Virus record (IMG/VR): IMGVR_UViG_3300005913_001274
Location: 1-41,036 of that record
Reading direction: 5' to 3' (one strand)
Source: a virus
DNA length: 41,036 nucleotides
Positions 22,471-29,225 of the stretch are shown piece by piece. The notes under the pieces are model-generated. The model saw nothing but the letters and a program-made list of their open reading frames with translations, did no database searches and was not told the origin of the DNA. Both the position numbers and the translations under genes were made by a program. Within the stretch, counting starts at the first letter, position 1. Each line of letters opens with the position of its first letter.

Positions 22471-22513
22471 TATCAAAATAGCGGTGTACAAGATCGCTAT
22501 TTTGATATATAAT
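22471..22513 (+). promoter_or_regulatory. Early promoter of the nrd operon inside a terminator-like hairpin
   Basis: A perfect 13-bp inverted repeat (22471-22483 with 22495-22507, loop 11 nt) follows the late operon. The loop holds -35 TGTACA (22485-22490). After a 17-nt spacer comes -10 TATAAT (22508-22513), directly behind the stem. Transcripts arriving from the left can form the hairpin (its 3' arm ends TATTTTGATA, so it may terminate), while transcripts from the promoter cannot. Confidence 0.75.
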
Positions 22514-22539
22514 AACACTTCAGCATAAAACCAACACAG

Positions 22540-22556
22540 GTGCCTGCAACGGGCAC
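22540..22556 (+). other. Small stem-loop in the nrdA leader
   Basis: GTGCC-TGCAACG-GGCAC: 5-bp GC-rich stem, 7-nt loop, ending 15 nt before the nrdA ATG and just ahead of the AGAGAG ribosome binding region. It could tune initiation. No known riboswitch is recognised. Confidence 0.35.
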
Positions 22557-22571
22557 AGAGAGAGATACCGC

Positions 22572-23714
22572 ATGGCAATTCATATATCAAGAGATAGAGA
22601 CGACTTATTAACAGACTACGCTATCAGCATGTTAAAAGATTTTTACATGCGTGACTATGAAAAATCACCACAAGAAGCATATGCAAGAGCAGCAAAAGCC
22701 TGGTCCACTTATAAAGGAACCATGGATGAAGCACTTGCAGCCCGTTTGTATGAATACGTTAGCAAAAAATGGTTTATGTTTGCTAGCCCGGTTCTTTCCA
22801 ATGCGCCTGATGGTGTGAAGAAGGACAAAGGTTTACCTATCTCTTGCTTTTTGACCTATGTGCCAGATTCGCTTGAAGGTCTTATTTCGCACTCATCCGA
22901 ATTGCGTTGGCTTTCAGTATTCGGTGGCGGAGTCGGTGGCCACTGGTCAGACGTACGTACAGTGACTGATAAAGCCCCTGGACCTATGCCATTTCTGCAC
23001 ACTGTTGATGCTGATATGATCGCTTACCGCCAGGGCAAGACACGCAAGGGATCATACGCGGCTTACATGGATGTATCGCATCCCGACATCGCAGAGTTCT
23101 TGAGCATGCGTATACCCACGGGTGACGTGCAGCGTAAGGCCTTAAACTTACATAATGCTATTAACATCACTGATTCTTTCATGGATGCCGTTATGAAAAA
23201 CGAGCAGTGGGACCTAAAGGATCCGGCATCAGGCATTGTAAGTGAAACACTGTCCGCACGTAAATTGTGGGAACGTATTATTGAAGTTCGTTTCCGTACA
23301 GGTGAGCCTTACCTTAATTTTATCGATCGTGCAAACGAATTCTTGCCACAACCACTCAAAGACAAAGGTCTTAAAATCAATGGTTCAAATCTTTGCTTAG
23401 TGGGTGAAACAAAAGTTAATTGTATAATTGATGGAGATGTTAGACCTGATGTAGATCTTGAAGATGCTGTCAAGCTCTTCCAAACAGGCAGTGATGTTAA
23501 GGTTTTATCATATAACCTTGAAACAGGTGAGGCATCATATAAAAATGTAACTAATGGCGCATTAATGAATGATTCAGCTGAATTGCTTCGTATCGAGGAT
23601 GCGGAAACCGGCCAATATATTGAATGCACACCAGAACATAAGGTTTATACAAAAAATAGAGGTTATGTTATGGCTATGGATTTGAATTCAGATGATGAAT
23701 TAATTTTTTCATAG
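22572..23714 (+). CDS. nrdA: Ribonucleotide reductase large subunit, N-terminal half, fused to split intein N-part
   Basis: 380 residues. Residues 1-274 are the N-terminal part of class I NrdA, the subunit that reduces ribonucleoside diphosphates: FASPVLSNA, GLPISCFLTYVPDSLEG (with a conserved redox Cys), GGGVGGHWSDVR, ALNLHNAINITD, GEPYLNFIDRAN. The extein ends ...INGSNL, exactly before the active-site Cys of the conserved NLCxEI motif. From codon 275 a split intein N-part begins (CLVGETKV), and the frame stops at 23714. The catalytic remainder is encoded at 24531-25703, so an active enzyme requires protein trans-splicing. AGAGAG lies upstream of ATG 22572. Confidence 0.95.
   Translation: MAIHISRDRDDLLTDYAISMLKDFYMRDYEKSPQEAYARAAKAWSTYKGTMDEALAARLYEYVSKKWFMFASPVLSNAPDGVKKDKGLPISCFLTYVPDSLEGLISHSSELRWLSVFGGGVGGHWSDVRTVTDKAPGPMPFLHTVDADMIAYRQGKTRKGSYAAYMDVSHPDIAEFLSMRIPTGDVQRKALNLHNAINITDSFMDAVMKNEQWDLKDPASGIVSETLSARKLWERIIEVRFRTGEPYLNFIDRANEFLPQPLKDKGLKINGSNLCLVGETKVNCIIDGDVRPDVDLEDAVKLFQTGSDVKVLSYNLETGEASYKNVTNGALMNDSAELLRIEDAETGQYIECTPEHKVYTKNRGYVMAMDLNSDDELIFS
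23394..23711 (+). other. Split intein N-terminal part (IntN, 106 residues)
   Basis: Begins with the nucleophile Cys (CLVGETKVNCIIDGDV, block A) and has block B near its end (IECTPEHKVYTKNRGYV with the TxxH), then a short tail DLNSDDELIFS and a stop. Sequence and length closely resemble, from memory, the NrdA-2 type split intein reported in fractured genes of marine metagenomes. It is followed by a homing endonuclease gene rather than by an endonuclease domain in frame. Confidence 0.9.
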
Positions 23715-23724
23715 AAATATTGTG

Positions 23725-23777
23725 CTAAGTGTATTTCAGAGAATGTTGTTTATATAAATAATATGAAATACACTTAG
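23725..23777 (+). promoter_or_regulatory. Hairpin with internal late promoter controlling the homing endonuclease
   Basis: A perfect 13-bp inverted repeat (CTAAGTGTATTTC at 23725-23737, GAAATACACTTAG at 23765-23777) encloses a 27-nt loop holding an exact late box TATAAATA (23753-23760). The ribosome binding site AGGA (23776-23779) begins in the 3' arm, 6 nt before ATG 23786. In transcripts from the nrd promoter the site would be folded away. A late transcript starting near 23766 lacks the 5' arm and leaves it free. This is the known logic of I-TevI expression in the T4 td intron. Confidence 0.85.
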
Positions 23778-23785
23778 GATTCAAT

Positions 23786-24448
23786 ATGAAATTTATCGTA
23801 TATAAATTAACATCTCAAACTACTAATAAAATTTACATTGGGTATTCTTCGAAAACATTATCAGAAAGAATTCATAAGCATTATTTAAATGCCAAAGCGG
23901 GAGCTGAAACTCATTTGTATAGAGCAATAAGAAAATATGGCATTGATAATTTTACATTTAGTGTAATATGGTCTGGTAGTTGTCAATTGAAAGCAATTGA
24001 GATGGAAAAATATTATATCAAAAAGTATGATACATTTGCTGAAGGATATAATATGACAATGGGTGGTGATGGTGGTATTACAATAACCGAATCCAATAGA
24101 GGAACTTGGCTGGTAAATAAATCAAAGTCGGTTTCTGGTAAATCAAATCCTAGGTACATTGATGTCAATGATGAGGATATTTTAGAAAAAGCCTATGATT
24201 TTTATTTGGAAAATGGTATGTTGGCACTATCAACCTGGTTAAAATTTAGTTCTTTAAATTATGGATTTCCAAGAACATACACTAATTTTAGATTTAAAAA
24301 TTATGGTGGTTCCCGAAATGGGTTTAAAATTGCAATGAAAAAAATATATGGATTATGTGATGAGGATTTTAAATATAGTAGAACAAATGAACACAAACAA
24401 AAATTATCAGAATCTATTAGGAAAATGAATGACATTAAAAATATCTAA
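23786..24448 (+). CDS. GIY-YIG homing endonuclease inserted between the nrdA halves
   Basis: 220 residues. The N-terminal GIY-YIG nuclease domain is seen as VYKLTSQTTNKIYIGYSS (VY...YIG spacing), then R28 in LSERIHKH and E72 (IEMEKYYIKKY) in catalytic positions, as in I-TevI-like enzymes. The C-terminal part has NUMOD-like DNA-binding repeats (EHKQKLSESIRKM). Codons are very AT-rich compared with the nrdA halves. It lies between IntN and IntC as a gene of its own, overlaps the IntC start by 20 nt, and has its own hairpin-gated late promoter. It probably cleaves intein-less nrdA alleles to spread the insertion. Confidence 0.9.
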   Translation: MKFIVYKLTSQTTNKIYIGYSSKTLSERIHKHYLNAKAGAETHLYRAIRKYGIDNFTFSVIWSGSCQLKAIEMEKYYIKKYDTFAEGYNMTMGGDGGITITESNRGTWLVNKSKSVSGKSNPRYIDVNDEDILEKAYDFYLENGMLALSTWLKFSSLNYGFPRTYTNFRFKNYGGSRNGFKIAMKKIYGLCDEDFKYSRTNEHKQKLSESIRKMNDIKNI

Positions 24449-24530
24449 AGTAACCGGCACAAAATCGGTTTATGACATAACAGTTCAAGAGAATCATAAT
24501 TTTTATGCAAATAATATTCTCGTTTCGAAT
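24429..24530 (+). other. Split intein C-terminal part (IntC, 34 residues)
   Basis: Carries block F (SVYDITVQENHNFYANN) and block G (ILVSN followed by Cys), with the terminal Asn needed for cyclisation and the preceding Ser where many inteins have His. It starts with its own ATG inside the end of the homing endonuclease gene. It pairs with the N-part at 23394-23711. Confidence 0.9.
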
Positions 24531-25703
24531 TGTAATGAAATTCATTTACCGACCAGTGCAGATCGCACTGCTGTTTGTTGCCTCTCATCTCTTAACTTGG
24601 AGTACTATGAGGATTGGAAAAATACTACCATTGTTGAAGATATCATTACTATGCTCGACAATGTCCTTGAGTATTTTATTGAAAATGCACCAGATGTTAT
24701 TAGCCGAGCCAAGTATTCAGCTTCACGCGAAAGATCAATTGGTCTAGGCGCAATGGGTTTCCATTCACTATTGCAGAAGCAAGATGTGGCCTGGGAATCT
24801 GAATTGGCCCGGGAGATTAACAATGTTGTGTTTAAACACATTAATGAGAAGGCTGTGGCACACACTAAACGATTGGCCGTGGAGAGGGGTGAATACCTCG
24901 ACGGTATCGGTTCTGGCCGCCGGAATAGCCACTTACTTGCGATTGCTCCTAATGCTTCTAGTGGTGTTATCCTTGCTACAAGTCCTTCCATTGAGCCTTT
25001 AAAGGCCAACGCATATACACATCGTACTCGCGCTGGTTCATTCTTGGTTAAAAATGTTTACCTTCAAGAAGTGCTGACTCGGCATGGTATTAACAATGAA
25101 TCGACTTGGACATCTATTATTACCAATCGTGGTTCTGTGCAACACTTGCCAAACTTAACTGAGGGTGAGAAAGCTATCTTTAAGACTGCACAAGAGTTGG
25201 ATCAAACTTGGGTTGTTCAACACGCGGTTGACCGACAAAAATATATTTGCCAAGGACAATCTGTTAACTTGTTCTTCCCATCTGGTGTTGAAAAATCATA
25301 TGTGAACAAGGTACATATTAAAGCTTGGAAAGAAGGATTAAAGGGTTTATATTACCTACGTACAGAGTCAAAAGCTCGTGCAGAAAACGTATCCGAAAAA
25401 GTGGAACGTGTTGCACTACAAGATGACAAACGTTCAATTGTTTACGGCAAAAGCAATTGCCCATGGTGTGCTCGAGCAAAAGAAGAGTTAGAACTTCGCA
25501 GTATACCGTTTGATTATATTGACTTAAAAGAGTTTGGCAAAACGGCAAAAGAGGTCACCGGCCGCGATGTAAAAACAGTACCGCAAATTTATATTGAAGG
25601 CGTGTACGTTGGTGGTTATGAACAACTAATGGAACACTTAAACAACACAACGCCAGAACTTATTGCCGCCGATGGTGATGAGTGCCGCGCCTGTGAAGGT
25701 TAA
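24429..25703 (+). CDS. nrdA: Split intein C-part fused to NrdA C-terminal half with glutaredoxin domain
   Basis: 424 residues. Residues 1-34 are the intein C-part (SVYDITVQENHNFYANNILV, then SN). Cys35 is both the +1 splicing nucleophile and the NrdA active-site Cys (CNEIHLPT). The NrdA core continues with CCLSSLNLE, SIGLGAMGFHSLLQ, NASSGVILATSPSIEP and the radical-pathway tyrosines in LKGLYYLRTES. At about 335-410 follows a glutaredoxin domain (IVYGKSNCPWCARAKEEL with CPWC, later TVPQIYIEGVYVGGYEQLM), and then a NrdA-type C-terminal Cys pair (DECRAC). The glutaredoxin thus lies between the reductase core and its swinging tail and could re-reduce it directly. It overlaps the endonuclease gene by 20 nt. 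Confidence 0.93.
   Translation: MTLKISKVTGTKSVYDITVQENHNFYANNILVSNCNEIHLPTSADRTAVCCLSSLNLEYYEDWKNTTIVEDIITMLDNVLEYFIENAPDVISRAKYSASRERSIGLGAMGFHSLLQKQDVAWESELAREINNVVFKHINEKAVAHTKRLAVERGEYLDGIGSGRRNSHLLAIAPNASSGVILATSPSIEPLKANAYTHRTRAGSFLVKNVYLQEVLTRHGINNESTWTSIITNRGSVQHLPNLTEGEKAIFKTAQELDQTWVVQHAVDRQKYICQGQSVNLFFPSGVEKSYVNKVHIKAWKEGLKGLYYLRTESKARAENVSEKVERVALQDDKRSIVYGKSNCPWCARAKEELELRSIPFDYIDLKEFGKTAKEVTGRDVKTVPQIYIEGVYVGGYEQLMEHLNNTTPELIAADGDECRACEG
25431..25650 (+). other. Glutaredoxin domain within the NrdA C-half
   Basis: CPWC active site encoded at 25458-25469, the cis-Pro segment TVPQIYI, and the GG-x-x-x-L glutathione-side motif (VGGYEQLMEHL). About 70 residues, a complete glutaredoxin. 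Domain boundaries are approximate. Confidence 0.9.
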
Positions 25704-25728
25704 TCACACATACAATAAGAAAGAAACA

Positions 25729-26688
25729 ATGTCACTATTTAAACTATCAACAACATATAAACCGTTCCAATATCCTTGGGCTGTAGAATTGGCAAAGAAA
25801 CATGAAGAAATCCATTGGGTTGAAGATGAAGCAGAACTATCAGAAGACGTTCAGGACTGGCGCACTAAACTTTCTGCTGATGAAAAGGAATTTATCACTC
25901 AGGTTCTACGTCTCTTTACTCAATCCGATGTCCAGGTTGGTGAAAACTATCATGAGTTCTTAATTCCTAAATTTAAGAATAACGAAGTTCGGAATATGCT
26001 TTCGTCCTTTGCTGCACGTGAAACAGTACACCAACGTGCGTATGCCCTATTGAATGATACACTTGGTTTGCCTGATGATGAATTCTTTAAGTTCTTAGAA
26101 TACAAAGAAATGGCAGATAAAATTGAGTTTATGAAAGAAGGTAAGACAAACACTCAGTCAGATTTGGCTCTCGTCTTAGCACAATCCGTGTTCAACGAAG
26201 GCATGTCATTGTTCTCATCATTTGTGATGTTGTTAAACTTTCAACGTTTCGGTAAAATGAAAGGTATGGGTACTATCGTCGAATGGTCAATTCGTGATGA
26301 GACAATTCACGTACAAGGCAATGCAAAGTTATTCCGCACACTATGTGATGAGCATCCAAAGATTGTAAATGATGAATTAAAATCAAAAATCTATGAGATG
26401 GCAAAAACTGCCGTTACATTAGAAGATAAATTTATTAAACTAGCATTCAACGGCAGTGAGGTGCAAGGTCTAACGCGCAGCGATGTGGAATCATATGTAC
26501 GTTACATTGCAGATAGACGTTTGTTACAGCTTGGTTTAAAACCAAAATTTAAGGTAAAAGACAATCCACTGCCGTGGTTGGATTGGGTATTAAATGGCGC
26601 TTCTCATGATAACTTCTTTGAGAAGCGTGTCACTGAATACTCTGCTGCAGGTATGGAAGGCGACTGGGGCTGGGAGAAAGCTGCATGA
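25729..26688 (+). CDS. nrdB: Ribonucleotide reductase small subunit
   Basis: 319 residues, class Ia NrdB. The di-iron and radical residues are visible: ARETVHQRAY has the E-x-x-H pair and the Tyr four residues on that carries the radical, FNEGMSLFSSF gives another Glu ligand, and IRDETIHVQG gives the last E-x-x-H. The start MSLFKLSTTYKPFQYPWAV at ATG 25729 is preferred over an ATG 66 nt upstream inside nrdA. AAGAAAG is the ribosome binding site. It delivers the radical to NrdA for dNTP production. The stop overlaps the next small gene (ATGA). Confidence 0.95.
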   Translation: MSLFKLSTTYKPFQYPWAVELAKKHEEIHWVEDEAELSEDVQDWRTKLSADEKEFITQVLRLFTQSDVQVGENYHEFLIPKFKNNEVRNMLSSFAARETVHQRAYALLNDTLGLPDDEFFKFLEYKEMADKIEFMKEGKTNTQSDLALVLAQSVFNEGMSLFSSFVMLLNFQRFGKMKGMGTIVEWSIRDETIHVQGNAKLFRTLCDEHPKIVNDELKSKIYEMAKTAVTLEDKFIKLAFNGSEVQGLTRSDVESYVRYIADRRLLQLGLKPKFKVKDNPLPWLDWVLNGASHDNFFEKRVTEYSAAGMEGDWGWEKAA

Positions 26689-26834
26689 AAGAATACAGAA
26701 TAGAATGCGAAGAGTGCGATAATGTAACAACTATATTATCCGAATATTCAGTTGATGAACCAGAATTCTGTCCTATGTGCGGCCGTAGGCAGGATTCAAT
26801 AGAAATAGAAGGCGCGGAGTACGATGATAGTTGA
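26685..26834 (+). CDS. Small zinc-ribbon protein
   Basis: 49 residues with two Cys pairs, CEEC near the N-terminus and CPMC after about 22 residues, followed by GRRQD: a minimal treble-clef or zinc-ribbon pattern. It begins with the ATGA overlap of nrdB and overlaps the next gene by 11 nt, so it belongs to the nrd operon. Small zinc ribbons like this are common beside phage nrdB genes. The role is unknown. It may be a nucleic-acid or protein adaptor. Confidence 0.7.
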   Translation: MKEYRIECEECDNVTTILSEYSVDEPEFCPMCGRRQDSIEIEGAEYDDS

Positions 26835-27162
26835 TCTTCTTGTTTGGGCTTTTATAGCATACTTGCTTATCCAGGTAGGTGCTTTTATTCAACGGGTAAC
26901 ATACCGCATGGAATTGGATGAGGATGCCGAAGATGATGAAGATGAAGAAACACCACAGGAGGTTATAGCTATGATTCAATACCATGATGGCATCATGTAC
27001 GCGTATGATGATTGTGTGTTTTTAGGCCAGGGCGTAACCATGGAACATCTAGAGGAACATATGAAGTTAAGGATTAAAGAAGTCTATACAACGCCGGTGA
27101 GCGTGCAGATGATGACAGAAGATAAAGAGTTAATTGCTAAATATAATCTAACTCCAAATTAA
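26824..27162 (+). CDS. Membrane-anchored acidic protein, unknown
   Basis: 112 residues: an N-terminal transmembrane segment (about 3-22, VDLLVWAFIAYLLIQVGAFI), a strongly acidic linker (ELDEDAEDDEDEETPQE, 30-46), and a compact C-terminal domain with beta-strand pattern (VIAMIQYHDGIMYAYDDCVFL). Overlaps the zinc-ribbon gene. Similar anchored proteins follow nrdB in marine T4-like phages in my memory. Function unknown. Confidence 0.7.
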   Translation: MIVDLLVWAFIAYLLIQVGAFIQRVTYRMELDEDAEDDEDEETPQEVIAMIQYHDGIMYAYDDCVFLGQGVTMEHLEEHMKLRIKEVYTTPVSVQMMTEDKELIAKYNLTPN

Positions 27163-27181
27163 GCTTCGCATATATAGTTCT

Positions 27182-27607
27182 ATGTGGCTATATAACAATC
27201 AAGAATTAAAGGAAACACCAGAAGAATTTCAAGGCTTTGTGTATATAATTCATGAACTTAATACTGGCATGATGTACATCGGCAAGAAATTCTTTTGGAA
27301 ACCTAAAGTGCTTCCCGTTAATAAGACGAGGAAACGTAGAGTCCGAACCAGAGTCGAATCTGATTGGCGCGATTACTACGGCTCGAATAAGTTCTTAAGG
27401 CAGCTTATTGAGGCGAACGGTAAAGACAACTATAAACGAGAAATCCTCAGGATGTGCGTATCCAAGGGTGAGTGTTCGTATTACGAAGCTAAACTGCAGT
27501 TTCAATACGACGTGTTACTAAGTCCAAAATACTATAACGAATTTATTGGATGTAAGATCAACTCTTCTCATTTAAAAACCACAACCACGGATAATAATAC
27601 TTTATGA
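27182..27607 (+). CDS. GIY-YIG domain nuclease conserved in T4-like marine phages
   Basis: 141 residues. GFVYIIHELNTGMMYIGKKFFW gives the GIY-YIG core (VYI...YIGKK), followed by a basic region (NKTRKRRVRTRVESDWRDYY) and a catalytic-type Glu helix (SYYEAKLQFQYDVL). Unlike the nrdA endonuclease it has no DNA-binding repeats and sits at the end of the operon. Free-standing versions with the motif 'ESDW-x-x-YYGSN' are widespread in marine T4-like phages and probably serve DNA processing rather than homing. No ribosome binding site stands out. Confidence 0.8.
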   Translation: MWLYNNQELKETPEEFQGFVYIIHELNTGMMYIGKKFFWKPKVLPVNKTRKRRVRTRVESDWRDYYGSNKFLRQLIEANGKDNYKREILRMCVSKGECSYYEAKLQFQYDVLLSPKYYNEFIGCKINSSHLKTTTTDNNTL

Positions 27608-27622
27608 TTACAAAAATAGTTG

Positions 27623-27651
27623 TGTACATTTCGCCTCAGTCGTGATATAAT
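27623..27651 (+). promoter_or_regulatory. Early promoter ahead of the RNase H gene
   Basis: -35 TGTACA (27623-27628), 17-nt spacer, -10 TATAAT (27646-27651). It starts 15 nt after the stop of the GIY-YIG nuclease gene and lies 33 nt before ATG 27685. Confidence 0.85.
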
Positions 27652-27684
27652 TTATATACTTACTCCAAAGAAACAAGATATACT

Positions 27685-28539
27685 ATGATTATTTTTGACT
27701 ACAACGCAATTGCTCTGGCTTCTATTTTCGCCAACAAGACCGTTGTCCCAGATTTAGCTCGACACATGATTCTAAACACCATTAGAATGTATCGACAAAA
27801 ATTCCCTAAGAAAGACTATGGCGGTGTGGTTATTGCTTGCGATGCACCAGGCAACTGGCGCAAAGAGGTCTATCCACAATACAAAGCAAACCGTAAAAAG
27901 AGTCGTGATGCATCATCATTTGATTGGGCTGCAGCCTTTGATATTATGAATAGTGTTCGTGAAGAGCTTCGCGATAACTTTCCATATAAATTAATTCATG
28001 TCAATGGCTGCGAGGCAGATGATGTTATCGGAGTACTCTCATATAATACGCAGGAGTTTGGCCAATTCGAAAACGTGGTTATTATCTCTAATGACCATGA
28101 CTTTGCTCAGCTGCAGGTTATGGACAATATTAAACAGTTCGGGCCATTAAAGAAAAAGCTTATTGTAGAGAAAAGCCCTAAGCTCAAATTGCTGACGCAT
28201 ATCTTTAAAGGCGACGCTGGCGATGGTGTACCTAATGTGTTATCTGACGACAACGTATTCGTTGATGGCACGCGCCAGACGCCGCTCAGTCAAAAGAAAA
28301 TGGATACGTTTATAGCTACACTACAAGATGATAGCCAATCTCTTGAGAACGCTACTTGGTTCCGCAACTACCAACGTAACCAACGAATGGTTGATCTTAA
28401 ATTTACCCCAGAACATCTACGTAAGGAAATCCTTACTGAATTTCACAAAGAGCCTGTAGGCAAAGGGTCTTTGGTGTTACCGTATCTTATAAATAAAAAA
28501 TGTAGGATGTTAATTGAATGTGCTTCGGAGTTTATGTAA
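27685..28539 (+). CDS. rnh: RNase H / 5'-3' exonuclease, T4 Rnh type
   Basis: 284 residues of the FEN/PIN-like 5' nuclease family to which T4 RNase H belongs. Acidic metal-binding residues are visible at IIFDYN (D4), VIACDAPGNWRKEVYPQYKANR (the conserved Asp and Arg/Tyr helix), CEADDVIG and ISNDHDFAQL, followed by the helix-hairpin region KGDAGDGVPN that grips the substrate. It removes RNA primers from Okazaki fragments. It is the first gene after an early promoter. AAGAAACAAGA precedes the ATG. Confidence 0.93.
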   Translation: MIIFDYNAIALASIFANKTVVPDLARHMILNTIRMYRQKFPKKDYGGVVIACDAPGNWRKEVYPQYKANRKKSRDASSFDWAAAFDIMNSVREELRDNFPYKLIHVNGCEADDVIGVLSYNTQEFGQFENVVIISNDHDFAQLQVMDNIKQFGPLKKKLIVEKSPKLKLLTHIFKGDAGDGVPNVLSDDNVFVDGTRQTPLSQKKMDTFIATLQDDSQSLENATWFRNYQRNQRMVDLKFTPEHLRKEILTEFHKEPVGKGSLVLPYLINKKCRMLIECASEFM

Positions 28540-28540
28540 T

Positions 28541-28966
28541 ATGGGAAAAGAATTATTGATCCATGAGGTTATCGAACTAGTGGAAAAACAAAAAACAAAA
28601 GCAGATAAAGTAAAAGTGCTTAAAGAATATGAAACATGGGCTCTCAAAGATATTATTAGAGGCTCAATGGATTCTACATTAACGTGGAATCTACCTGTAG
28701 GTGCGCCGCCTTATACGGCTAGTCGGCCGGAGAGCACACCTACCACCCTTTTAAGAGAAAATGCAAAGTTTAAATACTTTGTAAAAGGCGGCCCAGGAAG
28801 TAAACTTTCTTCCGTAAAAAGAGAACAGATTTTCATCGGTGTGCTTGAAAACATACATCCGGATGATGCTAAATTAGTCATTGACATGATTAATAAAACC
28901 CCCCCAAAAGGATTAACACGACCTATAGTAAAGGAGGCGTTTCCAGGTCTACTTCGTGATGCTTAA
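28541..28966 (+). CDS. Conserved phage protein (DUF6433-like)
   Basis: 141 residues from ATG 28541. A family found after rnh in marine T4-like phages and grouped, as I recall, under DUF6433: MGKELLIHEVIELVEKQKT, KVKVLKEYETWALKDIIRGS, LPVGAPPYT and FIGVLENIHPDDAKLVIDM. It looks like an all-helical adaptor. No enzyme motif. GGAG lies 11 nt upstream. An in-frame ATG 27 nt earlier would overlap rnh. Function unknown. Confidence 0.8.
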   Translation: MGKELLIHEVIELVEKQKTKADKVKVLKEYETWALKDIIRGSMDSTLTWNLPVGAPPYTASRPESTPTTLLRENAKFKYFVKGGPGSKLSSVKREQIFIGVLENIHPDDAKLVIDMINKTPPKGLTRPIVKEAFPGLLRDA

Positions 28967-28994
28967 TTTTTAACAATTAACAGGAGACCAATAC

Positions 28995-29153
28995 ATGGTA
29001 TTGAATCAAATCGAACGTTTAAGAAAAGATTCTCAAGAACTCGGCATTTATGCTAAAAGGTTAGAAAAGAGAGGCGATACAGAAAAAATGGAACGAATAT
29101 TGCAAAAACAAGAGTTCTTAAATAAACGAATTGATGCTAGTCACATTCACTAA
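28995..29153 (+). CDS. Small coiled-coil protein
   Basis: 52 residues (MVLNQIERLRKDSQELGIYA at the start, ending NKRIDASHIH), highly charged and helical. A strong CAGGAG ribosome binding site 8 nt before the ATG and the end of the transcription unit at the hairpin 29174-29220 support it. No function recognised. Confidence 0.7.
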   Translation: MVLNQIERLRKDSQELGIYAKRLEKRGDTEKMERILQKQEFLNKRIDASHIH

Positions 29154-29168
29154 GGTCTAAAATAGGAG

Positions 29169-29220
29169 TTTACAAGCCTTGTGTTTTATGGTATAATGAC
29201 TGTACAACACAAGGCTTTTT
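29169..29220 (+). promoter_or_regulatory. Early promoter nested in a terminator hairpin
   Basis: -35 TTTACA (29169-29174), 17-nt spacer, -10 TATAAT (29192-29197). A perfect 12-bp inverted repeat (29174-29185 with 29206-29217) encloses the -10 in its 20-nt loop and is followed by a T-run (29216-29220), so readthrough from the left should end here. A transcript started at about 29204 contains only the 3' arm and escapes. AAGG in that arm is the only ribosome binding candidate for the next gene. Confidence 0.85.
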
Positions 29221-29225
29221 ATATT

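Noticed and set aside
24605-25009. Minus-strand open frame opposite nrdA
   Set aside because: Shadow of the strongly conserved NrdA coding strand.
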